A DNA stretch of 64,000 bases. It comes from an uncultured Clostridia bacterium. Its GTDB lineage: Bacteria > Bacillota > Clostridia > Oscillospirales > Ruminococcaceae. Shown here piece by piece: positions 8,678-16,814 of this stretch; the stretch's first letter is position 1; each line of letters opens with the position of its first letter. Below the pieces are notes generated by a model, which was not told the origin of the DNA, ran no database searches, and saw only the letters and a list, made by a program, of their open reading frames with translations. The stretch covers positions 82,746 to 146,745 of the forward strand of contig CALXGR010000002.1 of assembly GCA_944387885.1 (NCBI GenBank), given 5' to 3'. The position numbers were made by a program, and so were the translations under genes.

Positions 8678-9513
8678 ACCCGGGTCAGTTGCCCTGGGCA
8701 GCGGCCCTGGAACTCCGGCGGCGGCTTCGGGAAGCTGGCTGCCCGGACTGGGACTGGGAGGGCCCCTGGCTGGTGGAGATGGTCACCGGCCGTCAGCCCC
8801 GGTTTGACGATACCCCTCTTACCGCCCAGCAGGCGGAAGAGTTGGAGGAACTGACCCAAAAACGGGAAAAGCGAATCCCGCTTCAGTATCTGTCCGGAAA
8901 ATGGGACTTCCTAACTGTTACACTGAAGGTGGGAAAAGGAGTACTTTGTCCCCGCAGTGACACGGAGCTGCTTTGCCAGGAAGGAGCCGCCCTGATTCAG
9001 GAAATCCCGGAACCTCGGGTGCTGGACCTCTGTGCAGGAACCGGATGTGTGGGAATCGGGATAAAATCCCTGGTTCCTCAGGCCCGGGTCACCTGTCTGG
9101 AAAAAAGTCCTCAGGCCTTGGAATACCTGAGGGAAAACTGTTCCGCCTATGGGGTGGCCTGGAAAGAGGGAGACCTGTTCGGCTATGAAAAGGAACTGCC
9201 CCCTCAAAGCCTGGACCTGATAACCGCCAATCCCCCCTACCTGACCAAAGAGGAAATGGCTCAGCTTCAGCCGGAGGTGGCCTGGGAGCCGGCCATGGCC
9301 CTGGATGGGGGAGAGGACGGTCTGGTCTTTTACCGGTACCTGGCTGCCAGATACGGCAGCTGCCTCAAGCCGGGAGGCTGGATGGCCCTGGAAATCGGCT
9401 GGGAGCAGGGAACGGCAGTGGCCGGTCTTCTGGAAAAGGAAGGCTGGACCAAAGTTCGGGTGGCCCGGGACTACGAGGACCGGGACCGGGTGGTACTGGC
9501 CTGCCGTCCCTGA
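8671..9513 (+). CDS. prmC: Release factor glutamine methyltransferase (PrmC/HemK)
   Basis: Methylates the glutamine of the GGQ loop in peptide-chain release factors using S-adenosylmethionine. The 280-residue protein has an N-terminal helical domain, the SAM-binding motif LDLCAGTGCVGIG and the substrate-glutamine clamp NPPYL (N187). The start overlaps the end of the DUF1385 gene by seven bases. prfA is not beside it in this window. Confidence 0.93.
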   Translation: MVNPGQLPWAAALELRRRLREAGCPDWDWEGPWLVEMVTGRQPRFDDTPLTAQQAEELEELTQKREKRIPLQYLSGKWDFLTVTLKVGKGVLCPRSDTELLCQEGAALIQEIPEPRVLDLCAGTGCVGIGIKSLVPQARVTCLEKSPQALEYLRENCSAYGVAWKEGDLFGYEKELPPQSLDLITANPPYLTKEEMAQLQPEVAWEPAMALDGGEDGLVFYRYLAARYGSCLKPGGWMALEIGWEQGTAVAGLLEKEGWTKVRVARDYEDRDRVVLACRP

Positions 9514-9537
9514 AAGTACCTTAAATTCCCTGAAACA

Positions 9538-9560
9538 AATTACAACTACAGGTTGTAATT
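9538..9560 (+). promoter_or_regulatory. Palindromic operator at the recA promoter
   Basis: A perfect inverted repeat with nine-base arms (AATTACAAC and its complement) around a five-base centre, core ACAAC-N5-GTTGT at 9542-9556. Its right arm covers the recA -35 box. It is not the Gram-positive LexA box (CGAAC-N4-GTTCG). The same core occurs beside the S24 repressor gene at 26.8 kb, which is the likely binding protein (inference). Confidence 0.75.
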
Positions 9561-9581
9561 TTCCTTCCGGTGGTGTATAAT
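9553..9581 (+). promoter_or_regulatory. recA promoter
   Basis: TTGTAA (9553-9558), a 17-base spacer and TATAAT (9576-9581). The -35 box lies inside the palindromic operator, so a bound repressor would block polymerase. Confidence 0.8.
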
Positions 9582-9632
9582 ACCACTGAGTAATAAAGAG
9601 GGGAGTATTCCCCCTGTAAGGAGATTGGATTT

Positions 9633-10784
9633 ATGGCAGAAAAGAAAGGGGCCGCCGCTCCCAAGCAGGCGGATGACAAGAAAGCAGCACTGGCTACTGC
9701 CATTGCTCAGATTGAGAAACAGTTCGGCAAAGGCGCCGTTATGAAGCTGGGCGCCAACACCGCCATGCAGGTGGATGCTATCTCCACCGGAAGCCTGGGT
9801 CTGGACCTGGCTCTGGGAGTGGGCGGTATGCCCAGAGGCCGTGTCATTGAGGTATACGGCCCTGAATCCAGCGGTAAAACCACCCTGGCGCTCCATGTTC
9901 TGGCAGAAGCCCAGAAGCTGGGGGGAGAAGTGGCCTTCATCGACGTAGAGCACGCCCTGGACCCTGCCTATGCCCGGGCCCTGGGTGTGGATATTGACAG
10001 CCTGCTGGTAAGCCAGCCTGATACAGGCGAGCAGGCTCTGGAAATCTGCGAAGCCCTGGTCCGTTCCGGCGCCATCGATGCCATTGTTCTGGACTCTGTG
10101 GCTGCCATGGTTCCCCGGGCCGAAATCGAAGGAGAGATGGGCGACAGCCATGTAGGCCTTCAGGCCCGGCTGATGAGCCAGGCTCTCCGGAAGCTGACCG
10201 GCGTTATCGGCAAAACCAACACTGTTTGTATCTTTATCAACCAGCTTCGTGAGAAGGTGGGCGTTGTCTACGGCAACCCGGAAGTCACCGCAGGCGGTCG
10301 GGCTCTGAAATATTATTCCAGTGTCCGGATTGATGTCCGCCGTATTGAGGGCCTGAAGGATTCCAGCGGCAACTTTATCGGCAACCGCACCCGGGCCAAA
10401 GTGGTCAAGAACAAGGTGGCACCTCCCTTCAAGGAAGCAGAGTTTGATATTATGTTCGGGGAAGGAATCAGCAAGATCGGCGAGATTCTGGACCTGGCCG
10501 TGCAGCTGGGAGCCATCCAGAAGGGCGGCGCCTGGTTCACCTACGGCGACCTGCGTTGGCAGGGCCGGGATAACGTGAAGAATTATCTGGCAGAACATCC
10601 CGAACTGGCCCAGGAACTGGAAGCCATTGTCCGGGCCAATGCGGATAAGCTGGTCAAGGCCAAGAAGGGCGCCGGTCCCAAGCTGGAACTGGTCATCCCC
10701 GGGCAGACCCCTCAGGCTCCTGCCGCTGACCAGCCCAAGACCACCGGCAGCGAAGCAGAGCTGGACATTATGGTGGAGGACTAA
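9633..10784 (+). CDS. recA: Recombinase RecA
   Basis: The DNA strand-exchange ATPase and SOS co-protease. The 383-residue protein has Walker A at G76 (GPESSGKT), Walker B in AIVLDSVAA, the DNA-binding L2 loop region ([11 protein letters not shown]) and an acidic C-terminal tail. There is an unusually Ala/Pro/Lys-rich N-terminal stretch before the core. It is preceded by GTAAGGAG and followed at once by recX. Confidence 0.98.
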   Translation: MAEKKGAAAPKQADDKKAALATAIAQIEKQFGKGAVMKLGANTAMQVDAISTGSLGLDLALGVGGMPRGRVIEVYGPESSGKTTLALHVLAEAQKLGGEVAFIDVEHALDPAYARALGVDIDSLLVSQPDTGEQALEICEALVRSGAIDAIVLDSVAAMVPRAEIEGEMGDSHVGLQARLMSQALRKLTGVIGKTNTVCIFINQLREKVGVVYGNPEVTAGGRALKYYSSVRIDVRRIEGLKDSSGNFIGNRTRAKVVKNKVAPPFKEAEFDIMFGEGISKIGEILDLAVQLGAIQKGGAWFTYGDLRWQGRDNVKNYLAEHPELAQELEAIVRANADKLVKAKKGAGPKLELVIPGQTPQAPAADQPKTTGSEAELDIMVED

Positions 10785-11429
10785 TTGGAACAGCTGACCA
10801 TAGAGGAAATTTCGGTGACCCAAAAGGGTCGGTATGCCCTTTTTGCCCAGGGACAGTTCCTCTTTTCGGTGGACGAGGAGACCCTGGTCCGGGAGAAAAT
10901 CAAGGAAGGGCTTTCCCTCTCAGTGGCCCGTCTGGAAGAACTGCGCCAGACCAGCGAGACCCGGAAAGCCTGTGACAAGGCCCTGGATTACCTTTCCAGG
11001 AGAGATCACTCCTCGGGAGAACTGTACGAAAAACTCTGCCGCCGGTATGACCCTCAGTCCAGCGCTGCGGCAGTGGCCAAAATGCAGGAACTGGATTTGG
11101 TGGACGACCTGGCTTTTGCCCGCCACCGGGCCAGATACCTGATGAACCAGCACAAAAGCCGGAACCAGATTTTGCAAGCTCTGGCCCAGAAGGGAATTGA
11201 CCGGCAGATGGCGGGAATGGTTCTGGAAGAGCTGTGGGACCAGGAGGAAAACGACCCGGACCGGGAAGCGCTGGACCACCTGATCCGCCGCAGCTATCTT
11301 CAGAAGCTAGCCCAGGGTAAGACCCAGCAGGTGGCCGCAGCTCTTTGCCGGCGGGGTTTTTCGCCGGGGCTGGTCCGGAGTCTGATACAGGAATATACTA
11401 ACCAGGAAAGCGAGTATTACGAAGAATGA
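10785..11429 (+). CDS. recX: Regulatory protein RecX
   Basis: Modulates RecA filaments. The 214-residue protein has the three-helix repeat modules of the family (ALDYLSRRDHSSGELYEKL; LDLVDDLAFARHRARYLM; ALCRRGFSPGLVRSLI). It starts with TTG directly after the recA stop (TAA TTG), with GGTGGAGG seven to eight bases upstream inside recA, so translation is coupled to recA. The 3' end overlaps rimO by four bases. Confidence 0.9.
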   Translation: MEQLTIEEISVTQKGRYALFAQGQFLFSVDEETLVREKIKEGLSLSVARLEELRQTSETRKACDKALDYLSRRDHSSGELYEKLCRRYDPQSSAAAVAKMQELDLVDDLAFARHRARYLMNQHKSRNQILQALAQKGIDRQMAGMVLEELWDQEENDPDREALDHLIRRSYLQKLAQGKTQQVAAALCRRGFSPGLVRSLIQEYTNQESEYYEE

Positions 11430-12769
11430 AAATAGCCATCATCAGTTTGGGATGCCCCAAAAACCAGGTGGACGCAGATGTGATGTGCCACAGCCTTCTT
11501 CTGAAGGGGTATACCACCACCGGCGACCTCTCCGAGGCGGACGGGATTCTGGTAAATACCTGCGGTTTCATTGAAAGCGCCAAAGAGGAAGCCATTGAAA
11601 ATATTCTGATGGCCTGCAGCTACAAGGAGCAAAATCCCAACCTGAAGGTGATTGTCACCGGCTGCCTGGCTGAACGGTACAAGGAACAGATCCGTCAGGA
11701 AATTCCGGAAGTGGATGCGGTGGTGGGAATCGGTAGCAACAAGGCCCTGCCCGCCATTCTGGACCGGGTCTTTGGGGGAGAGCAGCTGGAGTCCTACGGT
11801 CCCAAAACGGACCTGCCCCTGGGGGGCAAGCGGGTCATCAGCACTCCCCGCCACTATGCGTACTTAAAGATTGCGGAAGGGTGCAATAACCACTGCCATT
11901 ACTGCGCCATTCCCGGAATCCGTGGCCCCATGCGGAGCCGTCCTTTGGAGGATTGCCTGGCCGAGGCCCGGTGGCTGGCCGGGGAAGGAGTCCGGGAGCT
12001 GATCGTGGTGGCCCAGGACCCCACCGCTTACGGGGAAGACCTGGGAAAGAACCAGATCGTGGAACTGCTGGAAGCCCTGGACCAGGTGGAAGGGCTGGAA
12101 TGGATTCGGCTTCTCTACGCCTATCCGGAGCGAATCACCCCTCAGCTGATTCAGTGCATGGCCAAATCCAAAAAGATTCTGCCCTACCTGGACCTGCCCA
12201 TCCAGCACTGCAACGATGAGGTGCTGAAACGGATGAACCGGCGGAGCACCAAGGCTCTGCTGGAGGATACCATTGCTCAGCTTCGCCGGGAGATTCCCGG
12301 AATTACCCTGCGTACCACCCTCATTGCCGGATTCCCCGGGGAAACCCAGGAACAGTTTGAGGAACTCTGTCAGTTTGTGAAGGATATGGAGTTTGACCGG
12401 CTGGGCTGCTTTGCCTACAGCCAGGAGGAACACACCGTGGCGGCTACCTATCCCGACCAGATCGACGGGGAAGAGAAGCAGCGCCGGGCAGATGTGGTCA
12501 TGCGGATTCAGAGCGAGATCATGGCCAAAAAGCAGGCGGCACAGGTGGGGCGGACCCTGACTGTCCTCTGTGACGGAATCGACGAGGAAAGCGGCCTTTA
12601 CCTCTGCCGCACCCAGGGGGATGCCCCTGATATTGACGGCTGTGTCTGTGTCAGCAGCGACCAGCCCCTTTACCCCGGAGACTTCTACCGGGTAACCATT
12701 GATGAAAGCGATATGGTGGACCTGTTTGCCACCTTCGATCCTGCCCTGAACGGAGGCGACCTTCAATGA
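11426..12769 (+). CDS. rimO: Ribosomal protein S12 methylthiotransferase RimO
   Basis: A radical-SAM enzyme that adds a methylthio group to an aspartate of ribosomal protein S12. The N-terminal UPF0004 domain carries three cluster cysteines (SLGCPKN, NTCGFIE, TGCLAER), followed by the radical-SAM cluster CNNHCHYC near residue 153 and a C-terminal TRAM domain. ISLGCPKNQVDAD distinguishes RimO from MiaB. It overlaps recX and pgsA by four bases on either side. Confidence 0.94.
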   Translation: MKIAIISLGCPKNQVDADVMCHSLLLKGYTTTGDLSEADGILVNTCGFIESAKEEAIENILMACSYKEQNPNLKVIVTGCLAERYKEQIRQEIPEVDAVVGIGSNKALPAILDRVFGGEQLESYGPKTDLPLGGKRVISTPRHYAYLKIAEGCNNHCHYCAIPGIRGPMRSRPLEDCLAEARWLAGEGVRELIVVAQDPTAYGEDLGKNQIVELLEALDQVEGLEWIRLLYAYPERITPQLIQCMAKSKKILPYLDLPIQHCNDEVLKRMNRRSTKALLEDTIAQLRREIPGITLRTTLIAGFPGETQEQFEELCQFVKDMEFDRLGCFAYSQEEHTVAATYPDQIDGEEKQRRADVVMRIQSEIMAKKQAAQVGRTLTVLCDGIDEESGLYLCRTQGDAPDIDGCVCVSSDQPLYPGDFYRVTIDESDMVDLFATFDPALNGGDLQ

Positions 12770-13341
12770 ATCTGCCCAATAAACTGACTATGATGCGGGT
12801 GCTGCTGGTGCCGGTGTTTATGGTGCTGGCCGGAATCAGCCAGTACGGAACCGAAACCTTCAACCCTGCCCTTTATCTGGCAGCCGGCGTGGTTTTTGCC
12901 ATTGCCAGCTTTACAGATTTCCTGGACGGGTATCTGGCCCGGAAATGGAAGCTGGTCACCGATTTCGGAAAATTTGCAGACCCTCTGGCGGATAAAATGC
13001 TCACCACCGCCGCCCTCATTTATATGATGGTGGACGGAGTGTGCCATCCGGTGGTGCTGGCCCTGGTCCTCTTCCGGGAGTTTGCGGTGGCCGGTGTCCG
13101 GATGATTGCCGCCGGTTCCGGCACAGTCATTGCCGCCAATATGTGGGGCAAAGTAAAGACCGTTCTCCAGATGGTGACCGTTATCTTTTACTATTTCGGG
13201 GCAGGCCTGGCCGGTCCCGACGGAATTGCGTTTGTTACCTTGGTTACCATGGCCCTTTGCTGGGCCGTGGCGGCAGTTACCCTTCTGTCCGGTGTGATTT
13301 ACCTGTGGCAGAACCGGGAATGCTTTGCCCAGGCAAAATGA
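12766..13341 (+). CDS. pgsA: CDP-diacylglycerol-glycerol-3-phosphate phosphatidyltransferase
   Basis: Makes phosphatidylglycerol phosphate, the committed step to phosphatidylglycerol and cardiolipin. The 191-residue membrane protein has the CDP-alcohol phosphotransferase signature DG-x2-AR-x8-G-x3-D-x3-D (from DGYLARKW through FADPLAD) near residues 50-72 and about five membrane helices. It overlaps rimO by four bases and ends the prmC-to-pgsA gene block. Confidence 0.94.
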   Translation: MNLPNKLTMMRVLLVPVFMVLAGISQYGTETFNPALYLAAGVVFAIASFTDFLDGYLARKWKLVTDFGKFADPLADKMLTTAALIYMMVDGVCHPVVLALVLFREFAVAGVRMIAAGSGTVIAANMWGKVKTVLQMVTVIFYYFGAGLAGPDGIAFVTLVTMALCWAVAAVTLLSGVIYLWQNRECFAQAK

Positions 13342-13363
13342 CAGAAAAAGGGAAAAGTTCCCC

Positions 13364-13393
13364 TTGACTAACCAGCACTTCCTCCCCTATAAT
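13364..13393 (+). promoter_or_regulatory. mntP promoter
   Basis: TTGACT (13364-13369), an 18-base spacer and TATAAT (13388-13393), just upstream of the manganese riboswitch. Confidence 0.85.
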
Positions 13394-13403
13394 GATAAGG
13401 CTT

Positions 13404-13497
13404 CGTGAGGGAGTAGCTGGCGCCGGTGTTCCGGCGTGGCAAGTCAACATACTGGAGAACTTTTCTTCTGGCTTGTATTAAATAGCAAGACTCACGC
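13404..13497 (+). ncRNA. yybP-ykoY manganese riboswitch aptamer
   Basis: The leader pairs CGTGAG (13404-13409) with CTCACG (13491-13496) as P1 and holds GGGAGTAGC and GTCAACATACT, sequence signatures of the yybP-ykoY class. It sits before mntP, the gene this Mn2+ sensor most often controls. Mn2+ binding should stabilise P1 and allow transcription of the exporter. The identity comes from sequence pattern and context; no covariance search was run. Confidence 0.88.
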
Positions 13498-13528
13498 ATG
13501 GCTCTACGGCTGTGCGTCTGTCTTTTTT
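13494..13528 (+). terminator. Candidate riboswitch terminator 1 (exclusive with P1)
   Basis: ACGCATGGC (13494-13502) pairs with GCTGTGCGT (13509-13517) through nine pairs including two wobbles, and a T-rich tract ending in six T follows. The left arm re-uses the last bases of P1, so P1 and this hairpin exclude each other, as expected for an ON switch. The five-base gap before the T run makes it a weaker terminator. Confidence 0.6.
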
Positions 13529-13532
13529 AAAG

Positions 13533-13565
13533 GCTCGGGTACAGCGGTACGCCGGGCTATTTTTT
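13533..13565 (+). terminator. Candidate riboswitch terminator 2
   Basis: GCTCGG-GTAC pairs with GTAC-CCGGGC with one bulged G, followed by a TATTTTTT tract 27 bases before the mntP start. It is the better terminator of the two by T-run position. Confidence 0.65.
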
Positions 13566-13591
13566 ATGGAAACGGACGGTAGAACAAGACT

Positions 13592-14164
13592 ATGCAAATT
13601 TGGGAACTTCTTTTGATCGGAATCAGCCTTTCCATGGATGCTTTTGCGGTTTCAGTCTGCAAGGGGCTGTCCATGAAAACCATCCACCGGAAGGGAACCT
13701 TGATCACAGGGCTTTACTTTGGCGGATTCCAGGCCCTTATGCCCCTGATCGGATGGGCACTGGGCAAACAGTTTGAAAAGTATATTGTGGCGGTGGACCA
13801 CTGGATTGCATTCCTTCTCCTGGCTTTCATTGGGGTGAACATGATCCGGGAGGCCCTGTCCGAGGAGGGAGACTCCTGCCCTGCCAGCTACACCCTGGAC
13901 CACCGGGAACTGCTCATGCTGGCCATCGCCACCAGCATTGACGCTTTGGCGGTGGGAATCACCTTTGCTTTCCTCCAGGTGGATATCGTTCCGGCCATCT
14001 CCATCATTGGCTGCACCACCTTCATCCTTTCCATTGTGGGGGTGGTCATGGGCCATCGGTTCGGCAGCAAATACCAGAAGCGGGCGGCCATTGCAGGGGG
14101 CGTCATCCTCATTGCCATCGGCCTGAAAATTCTTCTGGAACATCTGGGCATTATCGCCCTGTAA
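13592..14164 (+). CDS. mntP: Manganese efflux pump MntP
   Basis: Exports Mn2+ from the cytoplasm. The 190-residue protein has six hydrophobic segments and the paired acidic motifs [12 protein letters not shown] (helix 1) and [12 protein letters not shown] (helix 4) that define MntP and reflect an internal duplication. It is preceded by a manganese riboswitch and two hairpins, so expression should rise with Mn2+. It converges on asnA across a shared terminator. Confidence 0.95.
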   Translation: MQIWELLLIGISLSMDAFAVSVCKGLSMKTIHRKGTLITGLYFGGFQALMPLIGWALGKQFEKYIVAVDHWIAFLLLAFIGVNMIREALSEEGDSCPASYTLDHRELLMLAIATSIDALAVGITFAFLQVDIVPAISIIGCTTFILSIVGVVMGHRFGSKYQKRAAIAGGVILIAIGLKILLEHLGIIAL

Positions 14165-14167
14165 AAT

Positions 14168-14206
14168 AAGAAGCCCTCTCCCCGGCTCGGGGGAGAGGGC
14201 TTCTTT
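14168..14206. terminator. Bidirectional terminator between mntP and asnA
   Basis: A long stem, AAGAAGCCCTCTCC with its complement across a GC-rich loop, flanked by T on the right and by A on the left, so it can serve both converging genes. Confidence 0.9.
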
Positions 14207-14221
14207 AGTTTGCATGAAAAA

Positions 14222-15235
14222 TTACAGGAGAGGGATGTTTGCCTTCTTGTACATCTCCCGGGTGTCGGGGTCCCAGACACTGGCCTGAACCTCTCCGATG
14301 TGGGCGCTGCCCAGAAGGAGCATGCAGAGCCGGCTCTGGCCGATACCGCCGCCGATGGTGTAGGGAAGTTCCCCGGCCAGCAGGGCCTTGTGGAAGGGAA
14401 GCTCCCGCCGCTCGTCGTGTCCGCTGATGGTCAGCTGACGATCCAGGCTTTCGGGGCTGACCCGGATGCCCATGCTGGACACTTCAAAGCTCTGCTGGAG
14501 AGTGTTATTCCAGAACAGGATATCACCGTTCAAATCCCAGTCATCATAGTCGGGGGCACGTCCGTCGTGAACCTTGCCGCTCTTGAGAGTCTTGCCGATC
14601 TGCATGAGGAAGACGGTGCCGTACTGGCGGGTGACCGCATTTTCCCGCTCTTTGGGGGTCATGTCAGGGTAGGCGTCCTCCAGCTCCTGGGTAGTGATGA
14701 AAGCCACATTGGGGTTGAGGAAGGCGTGCTGGCTCAGCTGGGGGTACATGGCCCGCAGGGTCATTTCAGTGGCGCAGATGCTGGCCACGATTCCCTTGAC
14801 CACACCCTCCAGATACTCCAGGGTCCGGTCCTCGGGACGAATTACCTTCTCCCAGTCCCACTGGTCCACATAGATGCTGTGCAGGTTGTCCAGCTCCTCG
14901 TCCCGGCGAATGGCGTTCATGTCGGTGTAAAGACCTACTCCGGGAACAAAGCCGTAGTCGTGGAGGGCCTGCCGCTTCCACTTGGCCAGACTATGTACCA
15001 CCTGGGCGGGGGTTCCGGTCTCCCGGATGGTAAACTCTACCGGGCGCTCCACACCGTTCAGGTCGTCGTTCAGGCCGGTGTTGGCTTCCAGGAAAAGGGG
15101 AGCACTTACCCGGTGAAGGGTCAGGGTCCGGCAAAGGTTGTCCTGGAACAACTGCTTGATCAGGCCGATGGCCCGCTGGGTGTCATAAAGGCTCAACAGG
15201 GGACGATACCCCTGGGGCACAAAGGATTTGCTCAT
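14222..15235 (-). CDS. asnA: Aspartate-ammonia ligase (AsnA)
   Basis: Makes asparagine from aspartate, ammonia and ATP. The 337-residue class II synthetase-like fold shows GVGLYTDMNAIRRDE, HSIYVDQWDWEKVI and the C-terminal GGGIGQSRLCMLLLG motif 3 region. The ATG at 15235 gives the family length; the longer frame adds 35 non-homologous residues. GGGAGG lies too far upstream for that ATG (about 25 bases), so initiation may rely on a weaker GTAGTGAAG site. It is ammonia-dependent, unlike the glutamine-dependent AsnB. Confidence 0.95.
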   Translation of the reverse strand: MSKSFVPQGYRPLLSLYDTQRAIGLIKQLFQDNLCRTLTLHRVSAPLFLEANTGLNDDLNGVERPVEFTIRETGTPAQVVHSLAKWKRQALHDYGFVPGVGLYTDMNAIRRDEELDNLHSIYVDQWDWEKVIRPEDRTLEYLEGVVKGIVASICATEMTLRAMYPQLSQHAFLNPNVAFITTQELEDAYPDMTPKERENAVTRQYGTVFLMQIGKTLKSGKVHDGRAPDYDDWDLNGDILFWNNTLQQSFEVSSMGIRVSPESLDRQLTISGHDERRELPFHKALLAGELPYTIGGGIGQSRLCMLLLGSAHIGEVQASVWDPDTREMYKKANIPLL

Positions 15236-15331
15236 AATCTTCACTACTTTCCACTGAGATCCTCCCGGAAAGGCCGGGGGGTCAATAGAAACAGTATGCC
15301 ATAAACCGGGCCAAATTGCAAGGTATGACCC

Positions 15332-15360
15332 TTGCGCCAAAGGGGCAAATAGACTATAAT
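15332..15360 (+). promoter_or_regulatory. cysS promoter
   Basis: TTGCGC (15332-15337), a 17-base spacer and TATAAT (15355-15360). The leader to cysS is only about 45 bases, with no T-box. Confidence 0.65.
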
Positions 15361-15413
15361 AGGACCATATAGTGAGCTGACTGGGGAAAGGTCAGCGTAA
15401 GGAGCGAACAAGT

Positions 15414-16814
15414 ATGGAAATTTTCAACACCCTCACCCGTAAAAAGGAAGAGTTTATCCCCCAGGTGCCGGGGGAATATCGTATTTATGTCTGCGGCCCC
15501 ACCGTTTACAACTACATTCATATTGGGAACGCCCGCCCTCTCATTGTGTTTGACACCCTCCGCCGTTACCTGGAATACCGGGGCAACAAGGTAATGTATG
15601 TAAGCAATATTACCGATATTGACGACAAGCTGATTACCAAGGCCAAGGAGGAAGGCACCTCCATGAAGGAGGTGGCCCAGCGGTTTGAGGCCGAGTACCT
15701 GAAGGATGCCGAGGGCCTCAACTGCCAGAAGCCCACCGTTCAGCCCCGTGCCACCGAGCATATTGCCCAGATTCTGGACATTGTAAAGGACCTGATCGAG
15801 TCCGGTCACGCTTATGTGGCCAAGAACGGGGACGTATACTTCCGGGTAAAAAGCGACCCCGGCTACGGCAAACTGAGCCACCTGAACCTGGAAGACCTGG
15901 AAAGCGGAAACCGGGAACTCCGCAGCCAGATGGAGGACGACCTGAAAGAGGACCCCGCCGACTTTGCAGTCTGGAAGGCTGCCAAACCCGGCGAGCCTGC
16001 CTGGGAAAGCCCCTATGGCATGGGCCGTCCCGGCTGGCACATTGAATGCTCTGCCATGAGCCGCACCCACCTGGGCAAGACCATCGACCTTCACGCCGGC
16101 GGTCAGGACCTGATTTTCCCTCACCATGAGAACGAAATTGCCCAGTCCGAGTGTGCCAACGGCTGCACCTTTGCCCGGTACTGGATGCATAACGGCTTTA
16201 TCAATGTGGACAACCAGAAAATGTCCAAGAGCCTCCACAACTTCTTCACTGTCCGGGATGTAGCCAACCTGTACGGCTACGAGCCCATCCGGTACTTTAT
16301 GCTCACCGCCGGGTACCGTATGCCCCTGAACTACACTGTGGAGCTGATTGAGAGCTGCAAGAGCAGCCTGGAACGGCTCTACAATTGCCGGGAAAACCTG
16401 GACTTTGCCATTTCCCACGCACCGGAACAGGGGGAGGAAGTCCTGAAAGAAAAGTGCGCCGCTGCCCGGGAGAAGTTCATCAAGGCCATGGATGATGACC
16501 TGAATACCCCCGATGCCCTGGCTGCCATCTTTGACCTGGTCCGGGAAATCAACACCCTCTCCTCCAAGGCTTCCAAGGCTGCCCTGGAAGAAGCCGCCCG
16601 CACTATGGACGAGCTGGCCGGAGTGCTGGGCCTTCTCTATAACCGGAAGAAAGAAGAGGAGATTCCCGCCCAGGTGCTGGCTCTGGTGGAGGAGCGTGCC
16701 GCTGCCAAGAAGGCCAAGGACTGGGGCAAGGCAGATGCCATCCGGAATCAGCTCACCGAACTGGGCTGGAGTGTCACCGACACGGCCCAGGGTCCCAAGC
16801 TGGCAAAGCTGTAA
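15414..16814 (+). CDS. cysS: Cysteinyl-tRNA synthetase
   Basis: Charges tRNA-Cys. The 466-residue class I enzyme has HIGN (YIHIGNARP, near residue 38), the zinc-ligand cysteines including VCGPTVY and IECSAMS, and KMSKS (QKMSKSLHN). The C-terminal helical anticodon-binding region is complete. Its stop shares a base with the next start (TAATG), so the large glycosyltransferase is translationally coupled to it. Confidence 0.97.
   Translation: MEIFNTLTRKKEEFIPQVPGEYRIYVCGPTVYNYIHIGNARPLIVFDTLRRYLEYRGNKVMYVSNITDIDDKLITKAKEEGTSMKEVAQRFEAEYLKDAEGLNCQKPTVQPRATEHIAQILDIVKDLIESGHAYVAKNGDVYFRVKSDPGYGKLSHLNLEDLESGNRELRSQMEDDLKEDPADFAVWKAAKPGEPAWESPYGMGRPGWHIECSAMSRTHLGKTIDLHAGGQDLIFPHHENEIAQSECANGCTFARYWMHNGFINVDNQKMSKSLHNFFTVRDVANLYGYEPIRYFMLTAGYRMPLNYTVELIESCKSSLERLYNCRENLDFAISHAPEQGEEVLKEKCAAAREKFIKAMDDDLNTPDALAAIFDLVREINTLSSKASKAALEEAARTMDELAGVLGLLYNRKKEEEIPAQVLALVEERAAAKKAKDWGKADAIRNQLTELGWSVTDTAQGPKLAKL

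Noticed and set aside
9514..9632. Canonical Gram-positive LexA box at recA
   Set aside because: CGAAC-N4-GTTCG is absent; the palindrome present has a different half-site and five-base centre.
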